The notes beneath the pieces were generated by a model. The model was not told the origin of the DNA and ran no database searches. It saw only the letters and a program-made list of their open reading frames with translations. Positions 61,925 through 64,000 of a stretch of 64,000 nt of DNA are shown here, piece by piece. Position numbers and translations under genes: made by a program. The DNA lies in NCBI RefSeq assembly GCF_004300825.1, contig NZ_CP036250.1:3607001-3671000 (forward strand). The letters are read 5' to 3'. The stretch is from Egicoccus halophilus. GTDB lineage: Bacteria > Actinomycetota > Nitriliruptoria > Nitriliruptorales > Nitriliruptoraceae. Every line of letters begins with the position of its first letter. Positions within the stretch are counted from its first letter, which is position 1.

Positions 61925-62869
61925 TCAGCCCTTGACCGAGCCCGACGTCAGCCCGGAGACGATCCAGCGCTGGCCGAACAGGAACAACAGCAGCGTCGGC
62001 AGCGACCCGATCAGGGCGCCGGCGGCGAACGGCCCCCACTGCTGACCGTAGTTCTGGTCGATGAAGCGGTACAGCCCGGTCGCCAGGGTCTGGTTGGCGT
62101 CCTCCTGGCCGAGCAGGATGCTGGCGAGGATGAACTCGTTGAACAGGAAGATGAACGACAGCAGCCCGGCGACCACCAGGATCGGCGCGGAGAGCGGGAG
62201 GATGATCCGCACGAAGATCTGGCCGTGGGTGGCGCCGTCCACGCGGGCCGACTCGTCGAGATCGGTCGGCACGGTGTCGAAGAAGCCCTTCATCAACCAG
62301 GTGTTCGTGCCGAGCGCCCCGCCGAGATAGACCAGGAACAGCCCGAGCTGGGTCCCGAACCCGATGGCCGGGAAGTAGCCGCGGACGTTGACCAGGAACA
62401 GGAAGATCGCCACGTTGGCGAGCAACTGGGGGAACATCTGCACCAGCAGGATGGTGAGCAGGCCCACCCGCCGGCCGACGAAGCGCAGCCGCGAGAACGC
62501 GTAGGCGGCCATCGCCGAGAGCATCATGTTGGCGATCGCCGCGCCGCCGGCGATCTTGAGCGAGTTGCCCAGCCAGGTCCAGAACGGCGTGACCTCGAAC
62601 AGCCGGGTGTAGTTGGCGGTGGTGACCTCGCGTGGCAGCAGTTGGCTGCCCTGCAGCGTCGCGGTCGGCGACACTGACGCGAGCACCACGAAGTAGGCCG
62701 GCATCAGCGCGAACGCGACCGCCAACAGGGCGACGAGGTAGCGCCAGCCGAGTTCCTTGAACCAGCGCACCCCCTTGGGCGACGGGGTGCGCGTGGCGCG
62801 GATGGCCGGGTCACGGACAGCGGCGTGCTCGGTCGTCGGGACCGGCATCGGGACCGGGTCGGCGGCCAT
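61925..62869 (-). CDS. malG: maltose/maltodextrin ABC transporter permease MalG-like
   Basis: 314 residues from ATG 62869, which shares one base with the malF stop (TGATG). After a cytoplasmic N-terminus there are six hydrophobic helices: YLVALLAVAFALMPAYFVVLASV, MMLSAMAAYAF, VGLLTILLVQMFPQ and three more. The EAA loop, ESARVDGATHGQIFVRIILP, binds the ATPase. The family is MalG of carbohydrate uptake type 1. Its two hydrolase neighbours show maltodextrin as the likely substrate. Confidence 0.94.
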   Translation of the reverse strand: MAADPVPMPVPTTEHAAVRDPAIRATRTPSPKGVRWFKELGWRYLVALLAVAFALMPAYFVVLASVSPTATLQGSQLLPREVTTANYTRLFEVTPFWTWLGNSLKIAGGAAIANMMLSAMAAYAFSRLRFVGRRVGLLTILLVQMFPQLLANVAIFLFLVNVRGYFPAIGFGTQLGLFLVYLGGALGTNTWLMKGFFDTVPTDLDESARVDGATHGQIFVRIILPLSAPILVVAGLLSFIFLFNEFILASILLGQEDANQTLATGLYRFIDQNYGQQWGPFAAGALIGSLPTLLLFLFGQRWIVSGLTSGSVKG

Positions 62870-64000
62870 CAGTTGATCTCCTCGAGCACCGCGGTGCGTT
62901 TGAAGCCGATGTAGCTGAAGACCGCCACGAGCAGGAAGATGATCGACGACACCGCCGCAGCGAGCCCGAAGTCCTGACCACGACCGCCCTGGAACGCCAA
63001 TCGATAGCTGTAGCTGATCAGGATGTCGGTGTGGCCGGCCGGAGTCGGGGTCCCACCGATCGGCGGCCCGCCACCGGTCAGCAGGAACACGACGTTGAAG
63101 TTGTTGAAGTTGAACGCGAACGAGGCGATCAGCAGCGGTCCGACGGCGACCAGCAGCAGTGGCAGGGTCACGTTGCGGAACGCCTGCCAGCCCGACGCGC
63201 CGTCGACCTTGGCCGCCTCGGTCAGGTCCGACGGGATCGCCTGGAGCGCACCGGTGTTGATCAGGAACATGTACCCGAAGCCCAACCACAGGTTGACCAG
63301 CAGGATCGAGAACTTCGGCAACGCGCCGGCGTAGGCCTGGCTCGACAGCCACGGCACGTCGAGTCCGAACATGCGGTTGACCGGACCGAACGACTGGTTG
63401 AGCAGACCGCGCCAGATCAGCGCCGTCATGAACGACGGCAGCGCGTAGGGGATGATCAACAGCGAGCGGGTCAGCCTGCGCCCCTTGATGCGCGGGTCGT
63501 TGAGGGCCATCGCGAGCGCGAGCCCCATCACGAACGTCGTGAGCATCGACAGCATCGCGAACGCGAACGTCCACACGAACACGCGGAAGAACGGTCCACG
63601 GATGGCGGGTGAGGTCAGCACCTGCTCGTAGTTGTCGAACCCGACCACGGTGCGGAAGCCCGGTCGCAGCGTGGCACCGTCCTCGGCGGTGTAGACCCCG
63701 TCGACCGGCTCGTAGACCACGCCCTCGACGGTGTCGACGATGTTGCCGGTGTCCTCGTCGAGCTCGAGCGCGGTCACGGCGACCGCCGCGGTGGTGAAGG
63801 TCTGCACGCTGATCGCCTCGGCGTTCACCCCCTCGTCGAACTCGGCGGCGCGTTCGTCGGAGATCGGCACGGCGAAGTCGAGCACCTCGTCCTCGCGCTG
63901 CTGGGCCTCCCCGAGCGTCAGTGGCCGGAAGCGGTCGGCCACGACGATGTCGCGGCCCTCGCCGGCGACGTCCCCCTCGTCGATCGACTCGAGGCCGTCG
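62869..64000 (-). CDS. malF: maltose/maltodextrin ABC transporter permease MalF-like (5' truncated)
   Basis: The frame stays open to the right edge, so the true start and the first transmembrane helices lie outside the window. The visible part has a large acidic extracytoplasmic loop (DFAVPISDERAAEFDEG, then GVVYEPVDGVYTAEDG), which is the MalF P2-type domain. It is followed by FFRVFVWTFAFAMLSMLTTFVMGL, LLIIPYALPSFMTALIW, the EAA loop EAAKVDGASGWQAFRNVTLP and the last helices. It pairs with MalG. A binding-protein gene is expected further right. Confidence 0.93.
   Translation of the reverse strand, partial: DGLESIDEGDVAGEGRDIVVADRFRPLTLGEAQQREDEVLDFAVPISDERAAEFDEGVNAEAISVQTFTTAAVAVTALELDEDTGNIVDTVEGVVYEPVDGVYTAEDGATLRPGFRTVVGFDNYEQVLTSPAIRGPFFRVFVWTFAFAMLSMLTTFVMGLALAMALNDPRIKGRRLTRSLLIIPYALPSFMTALIWRGLLNQSFGPVNRMFGLDVPWLSSQAYAGALPKFSILLVNLWLGFGYMFLINTGALQAIPSDLTEAAKVDGASGWQAFRNVTLPLLLVAVGPLLIASFAFNFNNFNVVFLLTGGGPPIGGTPTPAGHTDILISYSYRLAFQGGRGQDFGLAAAVSSIIFLLVAVFSYIGFKRTAVLEEIN

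Overview
The window is about 70 percent GC. The genes use GTG and TTG starts freely, many neighbours overlap as GTGA or ATGA, and the content is actinobacterial: LytR-CpsA-Psr proteins, an AccA3/AccD5/AccE-type acyl-CoA carboxylase, a mycoredoxin-like glutaredoxin, LpdA-type quinone reductase, septum-formation lipoprotein-like protein, GvpO and a Streptomyces-like gas-vesicle set. The very acidic low-complexity tails and gas-vesicle genes would suit a deep-branching, possibly salt- or alkali-adapted actinomycete (Nitriliruptoria-like); that placement is inference only. No rRNA, tRNA, CRISPR array, integrase or insertion sequence was seen.

Layout. 1-1000: end of a membrane-anchored DUF3105 protein. 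1.0-9.1 kb (minus strand): surface-polysaccharide block: two family-2 glycosyltransferases, a Wzm/Wzt-type ABC exporter, a sugar-nucleotide pyrophosphorylase, and two LytR-CpsA-Psr proteins, one of which looks catalytically dead. 9.2-17.3 kb: a TIGR03089 protein, two acyl-CoA dehydrogenases, an MgtE-type membrane protein coupled to a PhoU/TrkA_C regulator, and small envelope proteins. 17.4-23.5 kb: biotin ligase and the biotin-dependent acyl-CoA carboxylase (beta, epsilon, alpha) with two copper-site lipoproteins between. 23.5-27 kb: a large secreted nuclease behind a PHO-box-like repeat. 27-34.5 kb: LpdA, an ABC-2 exporter with a divergent histidine kinase/response regulator pair, and the large subunit of a split methylmalonyl-CoA mutase. 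34.7-39.8 kb: a compact gas-vesicle locus (gvpA, gvpF, gvpG, gvpO) flanked by two genes that share an otherwise unrecognised N-terminal motif. 39.9-43.4 kb: sdhCAB. 43.6-54.5 kb: housekeeping (trpS, mdh, purN-purH), redox and small proteins, a block of short repeats, and an NlpC/P60 peptidase. 54.6-57.6 kb: a GPH/MFS transporter translationally coupled to a sphingosine-phosphate-lyase-like PLP enzyme. 57.6-64 kb: two very small membrane proteins and a maltodextrin operon (malF, malG, GH13, GH15) running off the right edge.

How the parts fit. Propionyl-CoA metabolism is spread over the window: carboxylase subunits, biotin ligase, mutase large subunit and two acyl-CoA dehydrogenases, feeding succinyl-CoA to succinate dehydrogenase and malate dehydrogenase. 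The exporter, glycosyltransferases and LCP proteins would make, flip and ligate a cell-wall glycan. Convergent gene pairs are separated by strong GC hairpins, several of which overlap stop codons.

The most unusual region is the gas-vesicle locus. It lacks the J, K, L, N and S genes usually needed for gas vesicles, and carries two paired proteins with the motif LGLPxGPKxTDWSRVAKL, one of them an SRPBCC-domain protein with a long acidic octapeptide-repeat tail. Functions for that pairing are inference.
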